The position numbers were made by a program, and so were the translations under genes. From assembly GCA_027946555.1 (NCBI GenBank), contig JAPEVC010000068.1, positions 1 through 64,000 on the forward strand: a stretch of 64,000 nt of DNA, read 5' to 3'. This document shows positions 45,340 through 56,800 of the stretch, one piece after another (position 1 is the first letter of the stretch; each line of letters begins with the position of its first letter). The notes beneath the pieces were generated by a model. It did not search any database. It saw nothing but the letters and a program-made list of their open reading frames with translations, and was not told the origin of the DNA. The stretch is from Gnomoniopsis sp. IMI 355080. Lineage: Eukaryota; Ascomycota; Sordariomycetes; Diaporthales; Gnomoniaceae.

Positions 45340-47191
45340 ATGGCTGGTCCTGTCGAACGTCCGGAGGTAGGAAAAGGCGCGGGCGGCGTCGCTGCCCCGG
45401 CAGCAGCAACAGGAGCGGTCGCAGAGTTGGGCTTCTTTGGCGACCAGGCGCGCCCCATCGACCCGGATGTTGCTGCTCGCGTCTTGCGCAAGATTGATCT
45501 CTTCCTGATGCCAGCTATGGTGATAGGTATGCGGATGCGTCCCTTGCTTGTAGCTCGTTACTGACGAGGACCACAGGATACGGCCTTGTATACTGGGACA
45601 AAGTGAGTCTGATGCTGGATAGTCGCTTGTCCTTGAGGCGATCGGTCTTGTCAAGCATCAACAACTGATGACGAGTTCCCTCCAGGCAATACTCGGGAGT
45701 GCAGCAATTTTCGGAATGACGACGGACCTGAAGCTTTCAGTGACAGATCACGCAACTGGTCAGGAAGATACCTCGAGGCTTAGTTGGGCGACGTCGATAT
45801 TCTATTTCGGCCAGCTTATCGGGTCATATCCCACCATTTATACCCTTCAGCATTTCAAGACCCGGCGTGTTCTGGCACCAATGGTGATGATTTGGGCCGT
45901 TGTCTGCGCCTCCACAGCTGGCGTAAGTACATGGCAGGGTCTCCTGGTGCAGCGCTTTTTTCTTGGTATGAGGCCTTTCTCCCCTAAAGCAAGAATCTGA
46001 GAACAACAAAGCATCCTGACCATCACAGGATTTATGGAGTCCGTCATTCCCACGACCTTCATGCTCATCGTCAGCGGCTACTATACCCAGTCCGAACAAG
46101 CCCTGCGACAAAGCTGGTGGTTCTCAGGCACTGGCTGGTTCACCGTCATCGGAAGTGCCTTGAACTACGGCTTTGCGCAGATCGAGGGCGGCGCGTTAAC
46201 ACCGTGGCAGTACATATACGTTTTTGCTGGTGGCTTGACCTTTCTCTTTGGCATATGGTGCTTTTTCGTGCCCGACTCACCCGTGGACGCATGGTTCCTG
46301 ACGCCAGAGGAGCGGTTTGTGGCGGTCGAGCGTTTGCGTGCTGGGCAAACCGGTGTGAGGAACCACGCGATCAAAAAGGATCAGATCAGGGAGGCTGCCC
46401 TGGATGCCAAGGTCTGGTTGGTGGCACTGACCATGGCAGCTGCGTAAGTATTTTGTCCCTCGGGCTTCTCTGTCACCTCATACTCACATATCGAGACTAG
46501 ATATACCGTGAACGGAGCAGTGTCTGGCTTTGGGCCTCTCATTGTCTCCACTTTCGGGTACTCCTCCCTCGAAAGCATCCTTTTCCAATTTCCCCTTGGC
46601 TTCGTTTGCGCTATCGGCATCCCTTTTACTGGCTGGCTCTGCTCTCGAATCCGTAATATCCGCATCCTGCTGCTCATCCTGTGCTGTCTACCCGTGATAG
46701 CCGGCTTCGTCCTCATCTGGAAGTCGAATTGGGGCCACCGTCCCATCGCGCCCGTGGTTGGGTACTCACTTATCGGTTTCTTCGGACCTGTGGTTAGTCT
46801 CACTATCATGCTGGGCGCAGGAAATGTAGCTGGAGAAACCAAGAAAAGCTTCATGGCGGCGGCTGTATTTGTGGCGTATTGTATTGGAAACATTGTGGGT
46901 CCGCAACTAGTGAAGAGCCAGACGAAGGCGCAACATTATCCTGAATTGTGGACAGGACTGATCATCTGGTGCGTTACCAGCCTTCTCAATTTCACCACCG
47001 CTTTGGTACTCTATGGCTAATATGCGCTCAGCTATTGCATTGCGATCCTCTCTGCGTCGGTGCTTGGGATTGTCCTATATGGAGAAAACAAGCGGCGCGA
47101 TCAGTTGCCTTCGAACGGGGCTGAGAAGGATCGATTGGCGTTCAGAGACTTGACCGACAAGAACAATCCGTACTTCCGTTACATTAGATAA
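45340..47191 (+). CDS. MFS transporter, Dal5/anion:cation symporter type
   Basis: Model: exons 45340-45526, 45577-45602, 45686-45965, 46029-46443, 46501-46968 and 47032-47191, 511 aa. It is a twelve-helix plasma-membrane importer. The N-terminus ends with KIDLFLMPAMVIGYGLVYWD, a signature start of the Dal5-type family. Then come TSIFYFGQLIGSYPTIYTL, the RFFLGFMESVIPTTF helix, and the central cytosolic loop (PEERFVAVERLRAGQTGVRNHA). The second exon is a 26-nt microexon; skipping it would break the frame. Family members carry allantoate, nicotinate, biotin, pantothenate and similar anions. It is about 6 kb from a tricarballylate-dehydrogenase-like gene, so an organic acid is possible, but the link is weak. 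Confidence 0.9.
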
Positions 47192-48179
47192 ATCATCATC
47201 ACTCATCCGCAAGGCATCAAATGAAGCCTGACGTTGTCCAGAATCCGCGACGGGAATTTCTTGTGGATCACAAAAGGAAGGCCCCCCACCCCTCAAATTT
47301 GGAAACTCGAGATGAGATTGCGGCTGCCACTACTCGTGAGTTGTACATGTTGGGCGTTTGACCCGGAGGAACATGTAGTTTGAGGGTCCCAAAACAAGAC
47401 CTGTGGGAAAGACCTTTGGGAATCAGCACTTGTCCGACAGTGACCTTTGAACCGCGTGTAGCTCAAGATTACATACACGTGATCGACTCTTGTTCACAAA
47501 CGGCATGTCTCATTTGAACAGCAGGGAACGTGCAAAATAAGGTGGATTATTGGATTTTTTGATTTCTGCCAGACCCTTTGTCCAGGGCCTAATCTCCAAG
47601 CCACAACCATATACGTTATCGAAGAATGCTTGCTGGTCCAGTCTTACACCCGCTCCAAACACCAACAGCAACGCTATCAAAACTGAGTAGCCCAGATGCA
47701 GTGAGCGATAGAGGTTGAGAGGGTTAGGAAGACCAATACCATTGGTATCCGACCGTTGAAACGCCAAGTTTTCTTGTTTTGAGCCCAATTGAATTCCGAA
47801 CACCGCACCATGTTTTCCAATCCGTTACCCCGAACCGATGCCCACCCGTCGTATGCCTGGGCTCATTCCAATCATGCGGTGCTTGCTAACAAAACGCTCG
47901 CTTCATGACCTGAACGCCTACTACCGAGAAATGCATGCAAAAGGAAGAAAGAAATAGAGAAATTACAGAGCCACCGCAAGTCCGCCCAAGACATACAGAT
48001 GCATACAACATCCGCGAGTGACACCGCTGTGTCAGGTCGACTTGGTGTTCTGATGAATTGAGTGGCAACTCGGGCGAGTACCAAGGACCATCATCGATCG
48101 GCGATCAACACATGCTGAGTGACAAGACTCTCGAGTGGTTGGCTCGTAAACGCAGCTGAGAGACTGCCTACGTCAACCT
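47192..48179. other. intergenic, about 1 kb
   Basis: This is the 3' flank of the transporter and of the convergent GAC1-like gene. I see no gene. Confidence 0.45.
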
Positions 48180-50662
48180 CTAGTTGCCCCTAATAGCTGT
48201 CGCAGCATGAGCGTCGGAACCGAAGAAGGGAAATCGATCGTGCATGTTGTAACTCGCAAACTCATGTGGCGACGTACCGGTGAAGGGTTGGAAGCCACCT
48301 ACCATGGACGCCGGCGAAGCCGAATATCCAGGGGACTGGCCCAACACCGAAGTCGAGGACTGCGGGTTCCCAGAAGCACCGTCTGTCCCAATGACGGCAT
48401 TGCCGAGAGGAGAGACATCTGGAGACGCACCAACAGGGACCAAACGGGCAGAGGGCTGGAAGTAAGGATTCAGATCAGCAGTCTGGCGTGGGTGAGTTCC
48501 GATCGCGCGTTGCAGTGAACCATAAGTAAGAGGGCTGCCATTCGTGCTCGAGCGGGTGCTATTCGAAGATCGCGTGGTAAACACGTCGTCGGCCCCGTCA
48601 AATCTACCGCTGGTGGCCGTTCCGTCCTTAAGTTGAGGGCTTGACTGCTTCGATCCAAACTGCGTAAACGAATATTAGTACTCGTTGTGTTTTGCGGCTT
48701 GCGACCGGTTCCAGTCGTGAGGGAGCTGATATCTCATCCTTGGGTACGTACAAAGCAGTATTTGTTGACTATTTCCTCGTAGGATGATGACGCGATGTTC
48801 GCTGCTCCAGGGGACCCGGTACCAGGAACAGCTGACAACGAACTGGTTGCAGTCGTCGAGTCTCTGTTCGTCACGGATGGCTGAGAGTCCTTGAGTGCGG
48901 TTTTAACTCCTTGGTTAGCCGCAACAGGCGAGACCTTGCGAGATGCCTTTACGGGCGAGTTATCAGTCTTGGTGACCATGGACTCCTTTGCAGCTTGCAT
49001 GGCAGCTGTAAGAGAAGCGCCAAAATCGTAGCGATTGGCAAAAGCCTGGCCGCTAGGCGCCGAAAGGCGAATTGAGAGGTTATCGCTGGGAATGTTCGGT
49101 GACGGCTTGTTGCCCTTGAGCCGGATCGATGTCGGTGCAGATTCGCCCAGATATTCGTGTACAGACTGGTCAAAATTGACCTTGGGGTTGTCACCAAAAT
49201 CGTCGAAGCCTACCGGCATCGACTTGGGACGTGGCGCCGTTGATGGATTCGACCGACGATGACTGCGGGGGAGGCCATTAGCCGGCCGATTGGCCGCACC
49301 AATGACCTTCTTTCCGTTCTGTGGGAGCATCTTCTTGCGGAAGTCGACTTGGAAGTTGATACCGTTGTTGTTGTCCCAAAATTCCTGGCCATTGACGCAG
49401 TATTTGATGGCGAAGTAAAGTGTCTTCGTCTCCAAATTCGCCAGGTCGGACAATTTGATGCTAAAGTTGAACCGGTCATAGCTTTGCTCGGAGATCCGAG
49501 GTGTGATTTCGCACATGTACTCAGCGTTGACTTCTGACGTTGTCTTCCAGTAGTCGAGTGTGAAGCGGCAAACGACCGCTTTTGAGAAAGCAAGATTGGC
49601 AACGACAACAGATCCTATCAGAAACTTGTGATCATTGGACAACCACACTCGCTCCAGTCGCACGGATTGAGCTTTGCGGGCAGGCGTCTCGACGGGAAAG
49701 TTGTTCATGATGATCTCCCACTCAAAAGGTGGTGATCGTCCGACAGGCTTGCTGCCCTCTGCACCAAAGGGGTATTCGTTGTCGCTATCGTAGTTGTCGA
49801 TCGGTGAGGAGCCTGCACTGACTGCGAGTGGTCGGTCGACCTGAAGAAAGTGTCGGACATGCTCAAGATGAGAATCAAAGTGAACAGCCTTGGAGAAAGT
49901 TGGGGTCCCAGGCATGCTGGAAGGTCGGCGGCGTGACGCAGGTCGCAGCGCAGGACGTACCAGTTCTCCAGATTTTTTCCGTACCATTGAGGGTTTCCTC
50001 GGGATGTCCTCGTCTTCATCATCCTCCGAAGTCGTGATCGAGGCCTCCGCAGACTTGGACAACGGCACCTCCGGCATTGTCATTGACCTATTATGCGACA
50101 CTCTGCGTGCGTGTTTAAGGTCGTCCAATGAACTCGTGCTAAAGCTGTGATGTATTCCCTCCACAATTTTCGGGGCTTGGGAAGGCAGGATAAGCAAATC
50201 GCCAGCATCGGTAGCAGTTCCGGTCTTGTCAGGAGAGCCCTCGCGGTGTTGAGGAATTTGGCTGATGGCTTCGTGAAGCTCTTTCAGATTCTCAATTTGC
50301 CGACCACGCATTCGCGGGAGATCATCATCGTCACTGGAAGCGGACGACTCTGGCGGGGAAATGACAGCTCCATTCGGCATGGACTTGACATCGGTGATGG
50401 GGGGAGGTGATTGCCGCACGCTGCTGGCGATCATGGATTTGAGATCATCCGAGGTAGCCTCAGGCGACGGTTGATTGATTGGGCCATTGCGAGCTCCCAC
50501 CGCCGATGGTGTCCTTCTGTGCTTGGTCAGGTATGATGATGACCGAGGCAGAGAAGGACGAGGAGAGCTTGCTGCAGGACCATTCAAAGACGGTCGGCGG
50601 CTGTTGTCTGGCGAGGTGGGAGCTGACGAAGCAGGAGACTTGCTGGGGGGCGTGTAAGGCAT
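48180..50662 (-). CDS. protein phosphatase 1 glycogen-targeting subunit (GAC1/PIG-like, CBM21)
   Basis: Model: exons 50662-48752 and 48659-48180, 796 aa, phase-0 intron. It anchors PP1 to glycogen so that glycogen synthase is dephosphorylated and activated. The start was chosen at MPYTPPSKSPASSAPTS because fungal family members begin like this; the frame stays open 47 codons further up. Residues 1-250 are Ser/Pro-rich and probably regulated by phosphorylation. KAVHFD (258-263) is the PP1 docking motif of RVxF type, with SHLEHVRHF after it. Residues about 333-441 form the CBM21 glycogen-binding domain (RVWLSNDHKFLIGSVVVANL, then EFWDNNNGINFQV). The tail is Ser/Pro/Gly-rich and disordered. The 5' flank is long and CT-rich on the coding strand. 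Confidence 0.9.
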
Positions 50663-53579
50663 CCCAACGACAGGGCTGTATGTAGTAGGAAGCTGAAGTG
50701 TTGACTCGGGCAGATGTGCGGGACAAAGGCCAGGAGACAAAGGGTGGTGTTTAGTGGCGAGACCGACGATACATGAGCGGTGTGATGCTCGTCGAATCGG
50801 CAAAAGTTGATCGGCGCACTTAAGCGGATCTATGAAACAGACCAGGTTCAGGTTAGTGACGGGACAACAATACTATAAAATATGATGGGGCGTTTCTTTT
50901 GTCGTGTCTGGTGCCAGAGTAGGAAGAAAGTGAAGTGGGCGAAGGCATTCACAACGCGTTTGGAGAGTGCGTTGTTGTTGACCACAGAATAAGCTAGCCC
51001 GCCAAGTCAAAGTGACTAGCAGGTCGCTGAGCTCTGGGCCCGTATGAAACGTAGTAACTGCTTGGAAATAATGCCAAACATGGACGTGGCTTGCACTTAC
51101 CAAGTGATGTGCTATTGTTATGGGAAAGGCCGATCGGTGAAGCGGGAGATGCTCTGGCAATGTTCCAGCAACTGAGCAAAAGTCCCTAAATCTCCTTGGG
51201 CGAGAGAAGAGAAGACAGTACTCGTCTCGATCGTCGGGTTGACGAGAGTTCGAGTGCAAGTTGAGGGAGGTCGACTAAGAATGAGAAGCAACAATTATCT
51301 CTTTGTGGAGGATATGTTGCTATGATGCTTGCTCTTCGAGAGCGATGAGCGCCTTGCACCACTTCTTCAACAGATGGCAGAAGGACGCGGATGTCTTTCG
51401 ATGGAGTGTCGTCCGGTGGCGAGGAGGTGGATTATACGGACGTGGATCGAAATGGGATGGTCTTTCGAGTCGTTTTACCGCAGCAGGGCGAAATATTATG
51501 TGGACCTGCACCGCCGAAAACAACGTAGTAGGACCTTCTTCCGGTGGACGGATGGGGAGAGTCCTGGAAGACACGACGAGAATGGAGCGTGGAGATGAGA
51601 CACAGCACGAGAGGTCTAAGACAGCAACAACCGTGAGTCGGGTCTGGTGACTGTCTGTCGGGTCAGGATGGAATGCCAGGGAGGAGATTTGGCAAAGTGA
51701 GGTCGACGGTCTCGGTGAGGGTAAAGAAAGGGAATGTAGGAGATCAGTGCGGGAGGTGCGGGAACAAGCCTGGTTTTGAAGGCTAGGAATGAGAACTAAA
51801 TGTGTGCCACTACCAAGGCCGGGCCAGGACACACCCAGGCTCCTGTCGCTCGAAGGGTGTGTGCCACAGGTTGGGGGTGTCTCTAGCGTGGGGGAAGGGG
51901 TGACAGGACAAGGAGTGGATTTTGGAAATGCTGGGGTTTCTGCTACGAACGCTGCCAACAAAAAAAAAACCGGCCCACCAAAGATAACGGGGAATCTGGG
52001 GTAACAGACAAGATGTGATGAGACACGGATGAGTACGGGGTACGACGGAACTTTTGACCTAAGGGATACATGTACAGTACCTGTAGAATACTATAGTAAT
52101 AATATTTTCTCAGAGGGGAGATAAACAGCGAGAGCGAGCGAAGGCGATGGCAAAATCGGAGGAGGCAAGCAACCTTGGAACGCAGCTGCAGCAGCAAAGC
52201 ACGGGCGGGATTCGAGCTGGAGAAGGAGGGCGATCCAGCCAGGATGGCGTTATCTAGGCGCAGGCCACCCACCTGAACAGACACTGTCCGTTTTCCCACT
52301 GGCCACTACCTACCTTAGATTGGAAAATTGCGCTGTCGCTTGCAGGTGCCAGTGTTGCAGAAAACTGCTAAAACTTGCTACTACGGTACCATAGTAGAGG
52401 AGACAAAAGATGGGAAGGAGGGCGGGACGGACAAGGTTCCTGGTATTTTCCAAAAGCTGGGATATCCTATGTAAGCAGGGAGCCTGGATTGTAAGAGGAT
52501 TGCAAAGACAAGGAACTAGGTTCATGAGCCACGACGGGGGTGGCCTGATCCAAGGAAAACTGGCCGGGGTAGGTAAAATAAGAGAACGAGTGACACTGTG
52601 CTGCACTGTCTCTCTTTTCTCTTTTTTTTTCTTGGGGGCCTCCCTTTCCCTTCCCTTGCCCGTACAAACCCACTCGACAACTGTTTGCGACCAAGTCGCA
52701 ATACCAACACCAACGCTACGGAACATTCGTGAATATCCCGCAGACTGTCTCTTGCTTATTTCATCCCATGTGACTACTACAACGCTGAGTGGCCTGTGGG
52801 GAGCCTGTCCGCCTGATAATTATCTACTGGCGCATTCTCCCTGTCTATCCGAACAGCAAAAGAGGTGATGAATAGTGTGAATATAACGTCAACAACGTGG
52901 GTCAACACATCATCTCTTTTCCGAAAACGCGTGGAAGCCATGTGGAAGCCACCAAGAAGTTTTTCTTTCCCCCTTGGTCCACGTCTCCTCTCCGCCTATT
53001 GTTGGGCATGTCCACGTCGATCTGTCTCAAATGAAGTCGGGTTTGGAAAGCATTCTCCAGCTTTTCTCCATGCTATGCGCGCGTTGTTTGTTACTCTGGG
53101 GACGGAAACTGCCTAGACGTATGGGTCCGTTCTGGGGCCCTCGACAGACAGAGGTCCTGCTCGAAGGGGGATTGGCTGTCAATGGTTCAAGATCCCACAA
53201 TATTATCTGCACGTAGGTGTTGGCTGCGAGCCCCGGAAGAAGGGTGGGCACAATGTCTGCTCTGGTCATTCGCCTGCATGTGATTGTTTTGTTTATCACG
53301 GCTGTCGTCGGTATGCTTGCACATGAGCCCACGGTCAGTCTATCTTGCCTCTTCCCATTCCTTCCTTTGATTTTCTTTTGGTTTTTGAAGCCATCGTCGA
53401 AATGTCGTCTGTAGCAGACTTTCCAAGAACCTTGCAAGGGTTCATCAAACAATGACGTCGTCGTGAACGGGCCAGTTTGTGGCTCGACTTTTAATGCATT
53501 TTGCTAGCACGATCGACCTTGTCTCTCCATAATTAGTATTTCGAGACACTGCTTCGACCGTTGCCGTCTAGGCATCTGC
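50663..53579. promoter_or_regulatory. long leader/promoter region upstream of the GAC1-like gene
   Basis: About 2.9 kb with no convincing gene. On the minus strand (that of the GAC1-like gene) it is rich in CT tracts, as in fungal leaders. Its best ORFs (51320-51961, 213 codons; 50873-51259, 128 codons) are Pro/Ser/Thr-rich translations of these tracts and show no family features. It probably contains a long leader, perhaps with introns or upstream ORFs. The extent of the transcript is unknown. Confidence 0.4.
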
Positions 53580-53813
53580 TCACGTCGCCGACGCTGAGGC
53601 CATCGCATCCTGGCCAGCTGCATCATCTTTCATTCCATTCCCCGGACCTTTTTCCTTGGCCAATTCCTGGCAGTGGCCCCAGCTGATGGTGTTGTTGTTC
53701 GCATGCACGGTCTCTGAACACCCCTCTGACGAAATGAAAATCTTTTCAAGAGGAAGGCCACGCGCGTAGGTCCAATAGGCCGGATCCAGGACGGATGCAT
53801 TGAGAGTGGACAT
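53580..53813 (-). CDS. possible small protein (weak)
   Basis: This 77-codon frame starts at the first ATG at 53813. It contains DPAYWTYARGLPLEKIF and two cysteines in a reasonably protein-like composition, then an Ala/Asp-rich end. No signal peptide, domain or neighbour gives a clue, so it may be a chance frame or a relic. Confidence 0.25.
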   Translation of the reverse strand: MSTLNASVLDPAYWTYARGLPLEKIFISSEGCSETVHANNNTISWGHCQELAKEKGPGNGMKDDAAGQDAMASASAT

Positions 53814-56800
53814 GAAATGTGTCAAAAATCACAGAACTGCACCGGCGCCTCAGTAGAGCCTCTGCCGATCATCTCAGCCCTCACCGTTCCGGCTTCATCA
53901 TCTTCTTTTTTTTTGCTCGGCTGTCTACGTAGCTTTCTTGATTTCATTCGAACAATCTAAGATACCTCACAAGGCTATGAAGCGAGACCATGCCTCTTCC
54001 AAATCGACTGCGACGATGAATGGGCTGATTTGTTAAACACAGCCATTTAGCATCGAAGGATTATGGGCGCGGTCGCACAGTGCAGGCCCCGAGCCACCGA
54101 ATCCCACAACGCCATTTTTATCTCTAGGATTCCTGTTTATAAATCGCGAGACTTTGCGCTAGTCCAAGATAGGCAATATGGCTGTTCCCAAGTTCCCGCA
54201 AACAGACTGAGCCGCTTTGCCGGGGCATCCGTTCACGCCGCGCCGACGTCTGTAGCGCAGAGCGATCAACGACAGACTCATTCAACTATGTGGCTTGAGC
54301 TCCGGCCCGGTTTGAGGGCTATGCCTCAGCTCCCTCAAGAGCGCGACCCGGTCCATCGCCTAAATAATTAGGTGTACATAGTATAACCACAACAGCAATA
54401 GTTTATTTTTGCCTCAATCGCGGTCAGATACTTGTTAGTCCAGATTCGCAAAGCACAGAGTAAGAAGCTGCGATGAGTTCGCGCTATTACTCAATCCCAT
54501 TTCGCGCACTGCTTGTGCAAAATTTCAATAGATTGCTCAGAGCCACAAGGCGAAGTGGTTCGCATCAACAAGAAATTGCGTGGCTAGGCCATACACGGAC
54601 AGTCGGACTGGGGATCGGGTTGCATCCTAATCTCAAATCGCTGCACCGTGCTTCACGAACGTTACTTGCATCGAAATATAATATAATGCGTAGGAGTAGG
54701 AGGTGGTCGACTGTTGTGCAACCATTCTTGCAGCGCAGTCGGATAAGGGTCCAAGTGTTCCCAGTGACTCCAAGTCCAATTAGCACAACCGACACTCGGC
54801 GTTCCGGCTTACTTCACACATCGGTGTGAATGGACAACTCGATGCTGGGAGCTGTGTTGGATACCGCGGACTTGTGCATAGTTCTAAAGTCTTGATGTGT
54901 TGCCATTAGACTAGTAATAACAAATTTTCGTACAATTGTATTATATATGGGGCACGGCTCAATATTCCCCAGACTGTCGAAACTGTAGCTTGGCAGGGGG
55001 GAGCTGATGAGTGGAGTGGACAAGAAGTAAATCGCGATGGCCACAGATCCGAGCAATACAACTCATATTGTTATGTGGCTTTTGCCAGACTCCCGCTCGG
55101 CCTTGAGCTCTCCTTCCAGAAATTGCTGGACCGGTCGAACACAGCGCTTCCATTTTATTGCGCGCTGTCAGCACAGACCGTTCGAATGCGGTGAAGCCAA
55201 TCTCAACACCTCCCCTCGCCGACGTCGGTGCGCTGCGAGTAGATTGTCCTGTACTGCGACGTAAACTAACGGCCATCATGCAGCTCTTTCTCCTTCTGGC
55301 GCACACCAACTCTCAACTCTTCTATGTGCGGACACGCAGGGGTAGGCCTTGTCGGCGAGGATTGCAGCATATCTCGACGCATGGCTCTGCAGCAGGACGC
55401 GCGGGCGGGATACGGGATAGTGTCCGCATACTCCAGCTGCACAGGCTACCTCGCCAACAGTGACAATTCGCCGAATATCACCTTTTCCCACCCTCCACAT
55501 TCTGTTCATGGCTTCCGGGAAAGACGGAATTTTTTCTTAATATATACAAAAGAATTAAATACGTTGTAACATGACTCCTATATCTCCGAATTTCCCCCCT
55601 TGTTCGACAGAGGAGACTCTTTTCTCCCCGAAGGCTGCTGAATAAATTTTCTCATTGGCTCGGCGGGAACACGAACCAAATGCTCCACGGCCAGACCTAG
55701 GCCCATTCGATGCTACCTAAAGGACGGCAAGGCTGATCCATGTCGTGCTGGGAGCCCCCAAGTTGTCTTCGATATCACCGCAGCATGAGAGTGGACACCA
55801 GCGATTTTCCTCGCCTGGCTTGGCGACAAGTCCACGCAGCATTTGCACCACTTTATGTTGACCGAGCATGTATCTCTTGGGGCTTGGTCTTCCCCCGAGA
55901 AATGACTACGGATCAAGCTTTTCAGTGATCATCCAACAACGAGGCTGAGTCACAATTGTTGGCCGTCTGCGTTATATAATTCAGAGGAGCACACGCCTAC
56001 CCACCGCGCAAGCCAAGACTCGGTTCACTGCCCCCAACCATCCAAGTGGAGTGATGCGCGAAAAGCACGGGAGGGTGGGGGGAAACATGAGAGGCATCAT
56101 TTGTTATCCTGATAGACAAGCGGCAACAGAGTATTTTGCCACGACCTCTCGGCAATAGCAATGAAATGGACATCATACTGTCAATACAGATACCTCAGCA
56201 ATCAAGCGGCATATCCCCTGATTCAACGTTTTGAAGCTATCGCCACACCGCTTTGCATGGCTGGCGCTTGCGCTTGACAACGCAGGCGCGATGGAACATA
56301 AGATACCTTGGTTTCATCGGCGCCCTGGTGCAACCCACAACATTTCTTAATTATTCCTACAAATACTAGCCGCTCTATACAGTAGCATTGTTATTGGCAG
56401 GCTTCTACTAAGTATTTGGACACACCCTCCTCTTCCAAGTCTTGGACCAAGATTCAGCTCGGGACCCTTGATAAGAAACGTAAAAGGAAAAACTCATCTA
56501 ACAATAGCGAGTTCTATGATACTGTGCCGGGCTGGGCGCTACAGGATGCTGAAACATTCACGGCTCCCCATGCTTTGTCATGTTTCCGGCGACGGCGAGC
56601 TCGCGGGTCTAGCGCGCGGCCTTTGGAGATCTTTATCATTTCCTATTTTGGCTTCTTGTTGAGCAAAAGGGGCGGGTAGTACATCGATGCATCGTGATAG
56701 GCCCACTCTCCATATCCTGAAGGCTGGTTTCCGTACGTAGGACGCTACAGTCACATGAAAGACCGCTCAACCAATCTTTGCTGGTGGGGTCCCGCAGCCC

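Noticed and set aside
12183..47191. Secondary-metabolite gene cluster
   Set aside because: No polyketide synthase, peptide synthetase or terpene synthase backbone gene and no cluster regulator is present.
51320..51961. 213-codon Pro/Ser/Thr-rich frame
   Set aside because: It is a translation of CT-rich leader DNA and resembles no protein family.
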